The position numbers and the translations under genes were made by a program. Below are positions 1-7,801 of a stretch of 25,101 nt of DNA, piece by piece (the stretch's first letter is position 1; each line of letters starts with the position of its first letter). The DNA lies in the NCBI GenBank assembly GCA_963558075.1, contig CAUWFN010000028.1:1-25101 (forward strand). The letters are read 5' to 3'. This DNA is from CALHKP01 sp963558075. Lineage in GTDB: Bacteria > Bacillota > Clostridia > Peptostreptococcales > Anaerovoracaceae. A model generated the notes under the pieces. The model searched no databases. It was not told where the DNA came from and worked only from the letters and a program-made list of their open reading frames with translations.

Positions 1-24
1 CTATTGATTTTTCTTCTGATTATG

Positions 25-53
25 TTGAAATAATCGTGATTCTATGGTAAACT
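25..53 (+). promoter_or_regulatory. Sigma-A promoter of rnpB
   Basis: The -35 TTGAAA is at 25-30 and the -10 TAAACT at 48-53, with a 17-nt spacer. This predicts a start near 60-61, exactly where the 5' strand of the RNase P RNA P1 helix begins. That agreement is the main support. The first 24 bases of the window hold nothing I recognise. Confidence 0.6.
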
Positions 54-60
54 TATTAAG

Positions 61-408
61 TTATGGGTAGGTCAGACAATCGCGTGTTTTTACATGAGGA
101 AAGTCCGGGCTCCACAGGGCGAGAATGCCGGATAACGTCCGGCGTAGGTAACTATAGGGAAAGTGCAACAGAAACATTCCGCCGAAACAGGTAATGCTGT
201 GGTAAGGTTGAAATGGTGAGGTAAGAGCTCACCGGCGTCATGGAGACATGGCGGCCGTGTAAACCCCATTCGGAGCAAGGTCAAAATAGGCATGCAAGGT
301 AGCGGCCCGTTACCGCCTGATTGGTAGACCGCAAGAGCGAGCAGTAATGTATCGCCACAGATAGATGATTGTCTAGTACAGAACCCGGCTTATAGATCTG
401 CCCATAAT
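61..408 (+). ncRNA. rnpB: RNase P RNA, bacterial class A
   Basis: This is the catalytic RNA of ribonuclease P, which trims the 5' leader from pre-tRNAs. The conserved 5' block GAGGAAAGTCCGGGCTCC is at 96-113 and its P4 partner block ACAGAACCCGGCTTAT at 378-393. The core segment AAAGTGCAACAGAAA lies near 160-174, and GGTAAGAGCTCACCGG follows near 222-237. The ends close by a 13-bp P1 helix: 61-73 pairs with 395-407 using only Watson-Crick and two G-U pairs. A run of T residues (411-416, within an AT-rich 408-417) follows at once. Length near 347 nt fits a class A RNA. The next gene's ribosome site begins about 8 nt past the T-run. Confidence 0.96.
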
Positions 409-434
409 ATTTTTTTACGAAAGTGAGGTATCTC

Positions 435-1844
435 ATGGAAAGAATAGAAAAAGCAGATAGACCGGATATTGAAACTACAGAAAATACAGCAAACCCTTCA
501 AACAAGATGGGATATGAGCCGATTGGAAAGTTGCTTGCCTCTATGGCATGGCCCGCAATACTTTCTATGACAATCAGTGCTCTTTACAACATAGTTGACA
601 GTATTTTCGTTGCAATGATTAGTCCCAAGGCACTTACTGCCGTTTCAATTGTATTACCTATCCAAATGCTTATGATATCAGTAGGTGTAGGCAGTGGAGT
701 AGGTGTGAACTCATTAATCGCAAGACGCCTTGGAGCGCACAAATATGAAGAAGCAAACAAAGCCGCTAGCACTAGTCTTAGAATAGGCTTTTTTAACTTT
801 TTGATATTTTTAGTAGTAGGAGTTCTATTTACACGAGTATTCATGAATTCATATACTGATGATCCTGAGGTTTACGAATACGGCGTAACTTACATGACTA
901 TAGTTTTGTGCTTTTCGCTTTTCTTTATGATTCAGGTTCTTCTAGAAAAGGTTCTTCAGTCAACAGGAAACATGATTGCTCCTATGATTACAGCTTTATC
1001 TGGCGCAATTACAAATATAGTGCTTGACCCGATTCTTATTTTTGGACTCTTTGGATTCCCTAAACTAGGTGTTGCAGGTGCAGCGATTGCAACTGTTGCA
1101 GGTCAGGCAGTAGGAATGACTATTGCACTCATTGTAGTGTTTACAAAGGATCATGCAGTTAAGCTTCAGATTAGAGGCTTCAAAATGGACTGGGCGATTG
1201 TAAAAGACATATATGCAGTAGGCCTTCCTTCAATTATCATGCAGGCTATAGGCTCTGTAATGCTACTCGGATACAACGCAATCCTATCAGCATCAGCTGC
1301 AGCTGTTGCTGTGCTTGGAATTTATTTCAAGCTTCAGTCGTTTATATTCATGCCTGTATTTGGTCTCAACCAGGGTGCTATGCCTATAATGGGCTATAAT
1401 TTCGGTGCAAGAGACAAAAACAGATTGATGAAAACATATAAGCTCGGACTTCTTACAGCAGTAGTTATAATGGGTATTGGAATGATTATATTCCAGCTAT
1501 TCCCAGAAGTTCTTCTGAAAATGTTCTCGGCAGATGCCGAAATGATAGAAATGGGTGTACCTGCACTCAGAATAATAAGCCTCTGTTTTATCCCGGCAGC
1601 CTTTGGTATCATGACATCTACTTTGTTTCAGGGAACAGGACATGGTGTATATAGCTTAATAGGCTCTCTTTTGAGACAGCTCATTGGAATTTTGCCTATT
1701 GCATATGTTATTTATCATGTCGCAGGCGTAACTGCTTCATGGGCATCATTCCCGCTTGCAGAAATCATAGGGCTTGTTTATTCAGCTGTAATGCTGGCCG
1801 TACTTTACAAAAAAGAAATAAAGACCTTGTCTAAAGGTCTCTAA
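435..1844 (+). CDS. MATE-family multidrug/cation antiporter
   Basis: Predicted 469-residue polytopic membrane protein with about 12 hydrophobic segments arranged as two similar halves, as in MATE (MatE domain) exporters, which couple Na+ or H+ entry to efflux of cationic compounds. The N-terminal half carries the family-like stretch PAILSMTISALYNIVDSIFV (about residues 40-59). The second half has a matching segment (GLNQGAMPIMGYNFGAR, about residue 310) typical of MATE transporters. ATG 435 is preferred over the upstream in-frame GTG at 423 because AAGTGAGGT lies 6 nt before it. Length is normal for the family. The substrate cannot be told from sequence. The gene starts only 18 nt after the T-run of rnpB, so it has no visible promoter of its own. 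Its last codons overlap a convergent gene. Confidence 0.9.
   Translation: MERIEKADRPDIETTENTANPSNKMGYEPIGKLLASMAWPAILSMTISALYNIVDSIFVAMISPKALTAVSIVLPIQMLMISVGVGSGVGVNSLIARRLGAHKYEEANKAASTSLRIGFFNFLIFLVVGVLFTRVFMNSYTDDPEVYEYGVTYMTIVLCFSLFFMIQVLLEKVLQSTGNMIAPMITALSGAITNIVLDPILIFGLFGFPKLGVAGAAIATVAGQAVGMTIALIVVFTKDHAVKLQIRGFKMDWAIVKDIYAVGLPSIIMQAIGSVMLLGYNAILSASAAAVAVLGIYFKLQSFIFMPVFGLNQGAMPIMGYNFGARDKNRLMKTYKLGLLTAVVIMGIGMIIFQLFPEVLLKMFSADAEMIEMGVPALRIISLCFIPAAFGIMTSTLFQGTGHGVYSLIGSLLRQLIGILPIAYVIYHVAGVTASWASFPLAEIIGLVYSAVMLAVLYKKEIKTLSKGL
1822..1840 (-). terminator. Hairpin terminator for the minus-strand YkgJ-type gene
   Basis: A perfect 7-bp inverted repeat AGACCTT / AAGGTCT has a 5-nt loop (1829-1833). 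Read on the minus strand it is followed by a T-rich stretch (TTATTTCTTTTTTG), so it suits termination of the minus-strand gene. It lies inside the 3' coding end of the MATE gene, and the minus-strand TAG stop sits in the loop. On the + strand no T-run follows. Confidence 0.6.
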
Positions 1845-2358
1845 GTTCTGAATCATATTTTACCAGATCATATATAAGAGGATCTCTTATAAGATGTTTC
1901 CAGCAGGTGAGAGTAGCTTTGATGAATTTTTCGTCAAGCTCTTCCAAATTGTCCATAAGAGGGCATGAGTATGGAAGCTCGAAATCATTGGGTATCAATA
2001 TGAGTTCGCCATCTTCTTTGATGTGTGGCGTGAGCGGAAACGTTCTGCACTGCATAGGGCGTTTGTTTCGCGGGCATATTGGTGGTGTTTTGCATCTGAC
2101 GAAGTACACTTTACCTTTCCATGATTCCGGAAAGTCCATGTCTTCGGCATACTCAAAGCCCCATTCAAGCCAGTCGTCTTCTTTGCCGTACACTTTGTGT
2201 TCACCGGGCAGAAGATATATACCCAGCGAGTCATCCTCCTCTCCACATGTACAGCAGGCGCTTGAACAAAGCATTCCGCAATCAAAAGGGACAGGGCTTA
2301 CCCTGTCAAGAAGCCTATAAATGGCCAAATAAGTTGATTTTCTAATAGTACTTTTCAT
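1831..2358 (-). CDS. YkgJ-type cysteine-cluster protein
   Basis: A 175-residue protein with an N-terminal cysteine cluster (C27, C31, C35, C36, C38) and a second group, C-P-R-N-K-R-P-M-Q-C-R followed by FPL, as in the YkgJ/Fliw-like 'CxxCxxxxCC' family (UPF0153, putative Zn/Fe binding). The family's function is not established. No signal peptide or membrane span is obvious with this start. I place the start at ATG 2358 because the next upstream ATG (2394) would add a short hydrophobic, Cys-rich stretch of unlikely character. Neither start has a convincing Shine-Dalgarno site. A TATAAT at 2366-2371 (minus strand) lies only 7 nt before this ATG, so the message could be nearly leaderless. It converges with the MATE gene, overlapping by 14 bp, and diverges from the activase gene. 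Confidence 0.75.
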   Translation of the reverse strand: MKSTIRKSTYLAIYRLLDRVSPVPFDCGMLCSSACCTCGEEDDSLGIYLLPGEHKVYGKEDDWLEWGFEYAEDMDFPESWKGKVYFVRCKTPPICPRNKRPMQCRTFPLTPHIKEDGELILIPNDFELPYSCPLMDNLEELDEKFIKATLTCWKHLIRDPLIYDLVKYDSELRDL

Positions 2359-2365
2359 ATAAAGT

Positions 2366-2400
2366 ATTATACAACAAAAACATACATATTCCATTATAAT
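2366..2400. promoter_or_regulatory. Divergent -10 elements between the YkgJ-type gene and the activase gene
   Basis: A + strand TATAAT at 2395-2400 may serve the activase gene. On the minus strand, TATAAT occurs at 2366-2371 and again at 2393-2398 (TTATAA is symmetric). None has a good -35 at 17 nt, so which are used is uncertain. Confidence 0.35.
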
Positions 2401-2441
2401 TTTTTAGTAACAAAGGCAATAAGAGGTAACAGAGGTAACAA

Positions 2442-5400
2442 ATGAAGTTAGGTATTGATATTGGATCTACTACCGTAAAAGTAGTACTTACAGAAGATTC
2501 AGGGGAAATTTTGTACTCCAGATACGAAAGACATATGTCTGACGTATTCAAAAAAGTAATAGAGCTTGTAAACCAGATGCATGACGAATACGGAAATATC
2601 CCTGTTAAACCTGTAATTACAGGTTCCGGCGGACTTGCTCTTGCAAATGTTCTCGGTGTTCGATTCGAGCAGGAGGTAGTCGCATGCAGTAAATCTGTAG
2701 AAACACTTATACCGGAAACGGATGTAGCTATTGAGCTTGGCGGCGAAGATGCAAAGATAACCTTCTACGGCTCTACAATAGAGCAGCGTATGAATGGAAC
2801 TTGCGCTGGAGGAACAGGAGCCTTTATCGACCAGATGGCTATTTTGCTGAACACTGATGCTTCAGGTCTAAATGAGGCGGCAAAAGAGCACAAGATGATA
2901 TATCCTATTGCAGCAAGATGCGGAGTATTTGCAAAGACAGATATTCAGCCGCTAATAAATGACGGTGCTTCAGTTCCAGATCTTGCAGCATCTATATTTC
3001 AGGCTGTTGTAAACCAGACTATCAGCGGACTTGCTTGCGGTCATACAATCAAAGGAAATGTCGCATTTCTCGGAGGACCACTAACATTCCTATCAGAGCT
3101 TAGAAAAAGATTCATAGAAACTCTGAACCTCAAGGATTCAGAAGTTATTTTCCCGGACAACTCCAAGTTCTTTGTAGCAATCGGTGCTGCGATGCTTGCA
3201 AAGGATGATAGCGAAATAGAGCTTGATACTCTAATTTCACGACTGGAAAATTCCAACCAGGAGGTTATGTCCGACACTAAACATATAGAGCCTCTGTTCA
3301 AAAACCGTGATGAATATAATGAGTTTATGGACAGACACAGCAAAGATAAAATAAAAAGAAAAGATATAAGAAGAGCCAAGGATGAAACATTCCTAGGAAT
3401 CGACGCTGGTTCTACGACAACCAAGGCAACTCTTATAGATTCAAAGGGAAACCTTCTTTATTCATTCTATAGAAGCAACGAGGGTAATCCTATAGAAGCA
3501 ACAAAAGTAATGCTCAAGGAGCTTTATTCTCAGCTTCCAGAGCAGGCTTTTATTGCAAATACATGTGTTACAGGCTATGGGGAGGGGCTTATCAAAGCAG
3601 CTTTTCACGCGGATATGGGCGAAATTGAAACAATGGCCCACTACAGAGCTGCAGAATTCTTCCTGCCGGGAGTTGAGTTTATCCTCGATATCGGCGGCCA
3701 GGACATGAAATGCATGAAGATAAAGGATAATGCCATTTACAATATAATGCTTAACGAAGCATGTTCATCAGGATGTGGGTCCTTCCTTGAAACTTACGCA
3801 AAATCTGTAAATCTTGACACGAAGGCCTTTGCTCAGGAAGCTCTGTTTGCAGAAAATCCTGTAGACTTAGGTACAAGATGTACAGTTTTCATGAATTCAA
3901 AAGTTAAGCAGGCGCAGAAAGAAGGAGCAAGCATTGGAGATATCTCCGCAGGTCTTTCTTATTCTGTAATAAAAAACGCCTTATACAAGGTAATTAAACT
4001 GAGAAATCCTGAGGAGGCAGGCGAGAAAATCGTCGTTCAGGGAGGAACCTTCATGAATAATGCCGTTCTCAGAAGTATAGAAAAAATAATCGGAAAAAAC
4101 GTAGTTCGTCCTGACATAGCAGGGCTTATGGGTGCTTACGGATGCTCCCTAATTGCTATGGAACATTATGTAGAAGACACGCAGTCATCTGTTCTTTCAG
4201 AAAGTGAGCTTGACACCTTCTCTGTTGAACACTCCGATGGAAGATGCAGGGGATGCGAAAACCAGTGTATTCTAACAATCAACAAATTCCAGGATGGCTC
4301 AAAATTCATCACAGGAAACCGCTGTGAAAAAGGTGCAGGAAGGGAAAAAGAAAACAAAAATATTCCTGACCTTTACGACTACAAGCTAAAGCGTCTATTT
4401 GGATATGTGCCGCTGAGCGACTTTGATGCTGAGCGCGGAACTGTTGGAATTCCAAGAGTTTTAGGGATGTACGAGCAGTATCCTTTCTGGTTTACTCTAT
4501 TCACAGAACTGAAATTCAGAGTAGTTCTTTCTCCGCCATCAAGTAAGAAAATTTACGAATCAGGCATGGAGACTATTTCCTCTGATACAGCATGCTATCC
4601 AGCAAAGCTTGTTCACGGCCACATCAAATGGCTTGTTGAAAACGGTGAAAAATGGATTTTCTATCCTTGTATCAACTACGAAAGAAACGAAGATCCAACT
4701 GCGCCAAACCATTATAACTGTCCTATTGTTGCAACATATCCTGAGGTTATCGCAAACAATATGGATGATATTTTCGAAGGTAACGATGTGAAGTTCTCTC
4801 ATCCATTCCTTCCTTATGACAACGACCTTAAACTGTCTCATGCTCTTTTCGAAGAGTTCAAGAGCTTCCATATTTCTAAAGATGAAATCATGAAGGCTGT
4901 AACAAAGGCAAGACACGAGCAGATCAGATTCAAGGACGATATAAGAAAACAGGGTGAATATGCAATCAAATACGCAAGGGAACACGGCAAGAAATGTATT
5001 GTTCTTGCAGGAAGACCTTATCATCTTGATCCAGAAATCAACCATGGTATAAACAAGCTGATTAACTCCTTTGATCTTGTAATTCTTACAGAAGACTCTG
5101 TCGCACATATGGGTGAACTTGCAAGACCACTTCGTGTGCTTGACCAGTGGGTATTCCATTCAAGACTTTACAAGGCCGCTGAATTTGTCGGAAAAAATGA
5201 CGATATCGAGCTTATCCAACTAAACTCTTTTGGATGTGGACTTGATGCTGTAACGACAGACCAGGTAGAGGAGCTTTGCCGTAAGAACAACAAGCTCTAT
5301 ACTGTTCTGAAAATTGACGAAGGATCAAACCTTGGAGCGATAAAAATAAGAATACGTTCTCTAAAAGCGGCTATGGAAGCTCGCGAAAAGAACGGTGTTC

Positions 5401-6662
5401 ACGCAGAATATAAGGATGAACCTTACACAAGAGAGCTATTTACAGAAAACATGAGAAACGAATACACAATTCTTGTTCCTCAGATGTCACCTATACATTT
5501 CACATATCTTGAAGCTGCAATGAAATCATGTGGCTACAATGCAAAGCTTCTTCCTCCAGTTGATAAAAACTCTGTGGAAGAAGGGCTGAGATATATAAAT
5601 AATGACGCATGCTACCCTACAATCGTAACTCTAGGACAGATTATATCTGCTCTCAAGTCAGGAGAATACGACCTTGACAAAACTGCAGTATTCATGTCAC
5701 AGACAGGCGGAGGTTGTCGTGCAAGTAATTATGTAGCCCTGCTGAGAAAGGCTCTCAAAGATATGGGATGCCCTCAGGTTCCTGTCGTATCCTTTAATAC
5801 TGTAGGACTTGAGAAGAACCCAGGCTTTAAAATTACTCCTTCGATGGGACTAAAGCTTGCAGTAGCCGCAGTTTACGGAGACCTTATTATGAGAGTTCTC
5901 TATGCTACAAGACCTTACGAAAAAGTTAAGGGAACTTGCCAGAGCATCGTTGATAAATGGCACGATCCTATAATAGACAACGTTATTCATTTCAAGAAAT
6001 CTGTATTCAAAAAGAATATAGAAGCTATTGTAAAAGAATTTGACGAGGTCGAAAGACTAGATATAAAGAAACCTAGGGTTGGTGTTGTAGGCGAAATCCT
6101 AGTTAAATACCATCCTAATGCAAATAACAATATCGTTGACATCATCGAAGATGAAGGTGGAGAAGCTGTTGTTCTTGATATGATTGACTTCTTCCTATAC
6201 GGCATGTATAGCAAGAAATTCAACTACGAGCATCTGAACAGCTCTTACAAGACGATGAGAATCAATCAGCTTGGTATTAAGGCAGTTGAATATATGAGAA
6301 AGCCTATGAGAGAGGCTCTTAGAAATAGCGTTCACTTCACAGAACCGGGCCATATAGAAGAGACTGCAAAAGCGGCATCTTCTATCATTTCTCTCGGAAA
6401 TCAGTGCGGCGAAGGATGGCTTCTGACAGGCGAGATGATTGAGCTTATAAATACTGGAACTCAGAATATAGTATGTCTTCAGCCATTTGCATGTCTTCCT
6501 AACCATGTTACAGGAAAAGGAATGATGAAAGCTCTGAGAAAGATGTCTCCAAAGGCAAATATAGTTGCAATCGACTATGACCCTGGTGCAAGTGATGTAA
6601 ATCAGCTCAACAGAATTAAACTAATGATGGCAACTGCTCATAAAAACATTGAAACAAACTAG
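2442..6662 (+). CDS. Fused acyl-CoA dehydratase activase / 2-hydroxyacyl-CoA dehydratase-like Fe-S protein
   Basis: A 1406-residue protein built from two BadF/BadG/HgdC-type ATPase modules, a DUF2229-like region and a C-terminal dehydratase-component-like half. Module 1 starts LGIDIGSTTVK; its cluster cysteines C121 (GTCAGGTG) and C160 (RCGVFAK) are 39 residues apart, as in the [4Fe-4S] activator HgdC. Module 2 starts LGIDAGSTTTK (residue 318) with C441 (plus C445) and C480 (TRCTVF), again 39 apart. A four-Cys group C602-x2-C605-x3-C609-x18-C628 follows. The C-terminal half has isolated conserved-looking cysteines: C718 (DTACYP), C932 (FGCG), C1057 (NDACYP), C1092 (GGGC), C1322 (NQCGEG), C1351. 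Such proteins use ATP-driven electron injection; the substrate of this long fused type is unknown. No separate dehydratase subunits lie nearby. SD AGAGGT is 5 nt before ATG and is part of a tandem 9-bp repeat. Confidence 0.9.
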   Translation: MKLGIDIGSTTVKVVLTEDSGEILYSRYERHMSDVFKKVIELVNQMHDEYGNIPVKPVITGSGGLALANVLGVRFEQEVVACSKSVETLIPETDVAIELGGEDAKITFYGSTIEQRMNGTCAGGTGAFIDQMAILLNTDASGLNEAAKEHKMIYPIAARCGVFAKTDIQPLINDGASVPDLAASIFQAVVNQTISGLACGHTIKGNVAFLGGPLTFLSELRKRFIETLNLKDSEVIFPDNSKFFVAIGAAMLAKDDSEIELDTLISRLENSNQEVMSDTKHIEPLFKNRDEYNEFMDRHSKDKIKRKDIRRAKDETFLGIDAGSTTTKATLIDSKGNLLYSFYRSNEGNPIEATKVMLKELYSQLPEQAFIANTCVTGYGEGLIKAAFHADMGEIETMAHYRAAEFFLPGVEFILDIGGQDMKCMKIKDNAIYNIMLNEACSSGCGSFLETYAKSVNLDTKAFAQEALFAENPVDLGTRCTVFMNSKVKQAQKEGASIGDISAGLSYSVIKNALYKVIKLRNPEEAGEKIVVQGGTFMNNAVLRSIEKIIGKNVVRPDIAGLMGAYGCSLIAMEHYVEDTQSSVLSESELDTFSVEHSDGRCRGCENQCILTINKFQDGSKFITGNRCEKGAGREKENKNIPDLYDYKLKRLFGYVPLSDFDAERGTVGIPRVLGMYEQYPFWFTLFTELKFRVVLSPPSSKKIYESGMETISSDTACYPAKLVHGHIKWLVENGEKWIFYPCINYERNEDPTAPNHYNCPIVATYPEVIANNMDDIFEGNDVKFSHPFLPYDNDLKLSHALFEEFKSFHISKDEIMKAVTKARHEQIRFKDDIRKQGEYAIKYAREHGKKCIVLAGRPYHLDPEINHGINKLINSFDLVILTEDSVAHMGELARPLRVLDQWVFHSRLYKAAEFVGKNDDIELIQLNSFGCGLDAVTTDQVEELCRKNNKLYTVLKIDEGSNLGAIKIRIRSLKAAMEAREKNGVHAEYKDEPYTRELFTENMRNEYTILVPQMSPIHFTYLEAAMKSCGYNAKLLPPVDKNSVEEGLRYINNDACYPTIVTLGQIISALKSGEYDLDKTAVFMSQTGGGCRASNYVALLRKALKDMGCPQVPVVSFNTVGLEKNPGFKITPSMGLKLAVAAVYGDLIMRVLYATRPYEKVKGTCQSIVDKWHDPIIDNVIHFKKSVFKKNIEAIVKEFDEVERLDIKKPRVGVVGEILVKYHPNANNNIVDIIEDEGGEAVVLDMIDFFLYGMYSKKFNYEHLNSSYKTMRINQLGIKAVEYMRKPMREALRNSVHFTEPGHIEETAKAASSIISLGNQCGEGWLLTGEMIELINTGTQNIVCLQPFACLPNHVTGKGMMKALRKMSPKANIVAIDYDPGASDVNQLNRIKLMMATAHKNIETN

Positions 6663-6677
6663 ATTCTGGTGTATACT
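6649..6677 (+). promoter_or_regulatory. Sigma-A promoter of yebC
   Basis: TTGAAA at 6649-6654 and TATACT at 6672-6677 have a 17-nt spacer. The -35 lies in the last codons of the activase gene. A second possible -10 of the extended type (TGTTATAAT, 6689-6697) follows. Either start gives a leader of a few dozen bases before yebC. Confidence 0.68.
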
Positions 6678-6728
6678 AAATAAGTTAATGTTATAATTAT
6701 GTAGAAAATATAGATAGGAGGTGTCTCC

Positions 6729-7454
6729 ATGGGAAGACACGGTACAATTGCCGGCAGAAAGGCGGCTCAGGACTCCAAGAGAGCTGCTATGTTCACAAAA
6801 TATGCAAAAGCTATTACTGTAGCTGCTAAAGACGGAGGAGATCCTGAATATAATGCAGGACTGAGAGTTGCGATTGAAAAAGCAAAAGCAATCAGTATGC
6901 CAAATGATAATATTCAGAGAGCAATCAAAAAAGGAACTGGCGAACTTGAAGGCGTTTCATATGAAGAACTTACATTTGAAGGTTATGGTCCTGGCGGAGT
7001 TGCAATCATTGTAGACTGCCTGACAGATAACACTAACAGATCAACTTCATCAGTAAGATCAACATTTGACAAATACGGCGGAAACCTAGGTACTCCAGGC
7101 TGCGTATCATACATGTTCTCAAGAAAAGGTGTAATTCTTATCGAAAAGACTGACGATATCGATGAGGATGAACTGATGGAAGCAGCACTTGAGGCAGGTG
7201 CAGAAGATATGATTACAAACGAAGACGGCTTCGAAATCCAAACAGAACCATCAGCATATCCTGATGTTCACAAGGCTCTTGCAGAAGCAGGATACGAAAT
7301 GGTAGAAGCTGATGTAGAATACGTTCCTTCAATGGAATCAACTCCATCAGAACTTGACATTCCAAAACTGAGAAAACTCATTGATGTTCTGGAAGACAAC
7401 GATGACGTTCAGAAAGTACACACTAACTGCGGAATCGACCTTTACGAAGAATAA
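6729..7454 (+). CDS. yebC: YebC/TACO1-family protein
   Basis: The 241-residue product starts MGRHGTIAGRKAAQDSKRAA, close to the signature YebC opening (normally GHSKW.. then KA..D.KR), and continues with DPEYNAGLR, AKAISMPNDNIQRAIKKG and YEGYGPGG-like text (TFEGYGPGGVAIIVDCLTDN). Length matches the family. YebC proteins are cytoplasmic; members have been described as DNA-binding regulators and, more recently, as factors easing translation of difficult (proline-rich) sequences, so the label 'transcriptional regulator' is not secure. AGGAGGT lies 8 nt before ATG. The gene has its own promoter and is followed by a hairpin, so it is probably monocistronic. In many bacteria yebC neighbours ruvC; it does not here. 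Confidence 0.93.
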   Translation: MGRHGTIAGRKAAQDSKRAAMFTKYAKAITVAAKDGGDPEYNAGLRVAIEKAKAISMPNDNIQRAIKKGTGELEGVSYEELTFEGYGPGGVAIIVDCLTDNTNRSTSSVRSTFDKYGGNLGTPGCVSYMFSRKGVILIEKTDDIDEDELMEAALEAGAEDMITNEDGFEIQTEPSAYPDVHKALAEAGYEMVEADVEYVPSMESTPSELDIPKLRKLIDVLEDNDDVQKVHTNCGIDLYEE

Positions 7455-7465
7455 TATTTTAAAAC

Positions 7466-7489
7466 AGGCGGTGCTTACATGTGCCGCCT
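7466..7489 (+). terminator. Hairpin terminator after yebC
   Basis: AGGCGGTGC (7466-7474) pairs with GTGCCGCCT (7481-7489), giving 9 bp with two G-U pairs and a 6-nt loop. The following sequence TATTTAAATAATTT is A/T rich but not a clean T-run, so efficiency is uncertain. The stretch 7490-7571 that follows holds no gene I can see. Confidence 0.65.
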
Positions 7490-7571
7490 ATTTAAATAAT
7501 TTAAATCGTTGAAATCACAAGGTTTTTCAGGCATGTAAGAAATTTATTTATAAAAAAATCAATTAATCTAG

Positions 7572-7599
7572 TGCATTTAATGCAATAATGTATTATAAT
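7572..7599 (+). promoter_or_regulatory. Promoter region of ssrS with a palindrome at the -35
   Basis: A consensus -10 TATAAT is at 7594-7599, predicting a start near 7606. The -35 position is poor (GTGCAT at 17 nt). It is covered by a symmetric sequence TGCATT-T-AATGCA at 7572-7584, which might bind a regulator. Confidence 0.55.
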
Positions 7600-7605
7600 T
7601 AACAT

Positions 7606-7784
7606 TGCCTGGAACTTTTGTTTAGGATTCATAATTGAACCTACATTTTCTTTTCGGGAATCTGAGTCTGTCAGTCTATGACATGCCGTCTTTGAACGGA
7701 CGCCAGAAACTTTCAGCAGGATACCCACCTATCTGACGATAGGGCGTCAATTATATCCTGACGGAGTTACCGGGTAATTTTTTT
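7606..7784 (+). ncRNA. ssrS: 6S RNA
   Basis: The stretch folds as one long rod typical of 6S RNA, which mimics an open promoter and binds housekeeping RNA polymerase. The outer stem pairs GCCTGG (7607-7612) with CCGGGT (7770-7775), then ACT/AGT. Next AGGAT (near 7623) pairs with ATCCT (7755-7759), then ATAATTGA with TCAATTAT. Inside lies the 5' bubble strand CCTACATTTTCTTTTCGGGA and an apical region with CAGAAACTTTCAGCAGG and ACCCACC, which resemble Firmicutes 6S RNAs. A T-run at 7778-7784 ends it. Length of about 170 nt fits. The call rests on structure and remembered consensus; a covariance-model search (RF00013) would settle it. Confidence 0.8.
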
Positions 7785-7801
7785 ATGGAGGCTATCTAAA
7801 T

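Noticed and set aside
1907..2320. 137-residue + strand reading frame opposite the YkgJ-type gene
   Set aside because: Ser-rich shadow of the cysteine-cluster gene; the minus-strand protein has clear family motifs and the + strand frame has none.
4560..5159. 199-residue minus-strand reading frame inside the activase gene
   Set aside because: It lies wholly within a clear + strand gene, has no ribosome site and has low-complexity composition typical of an antisense shadow.
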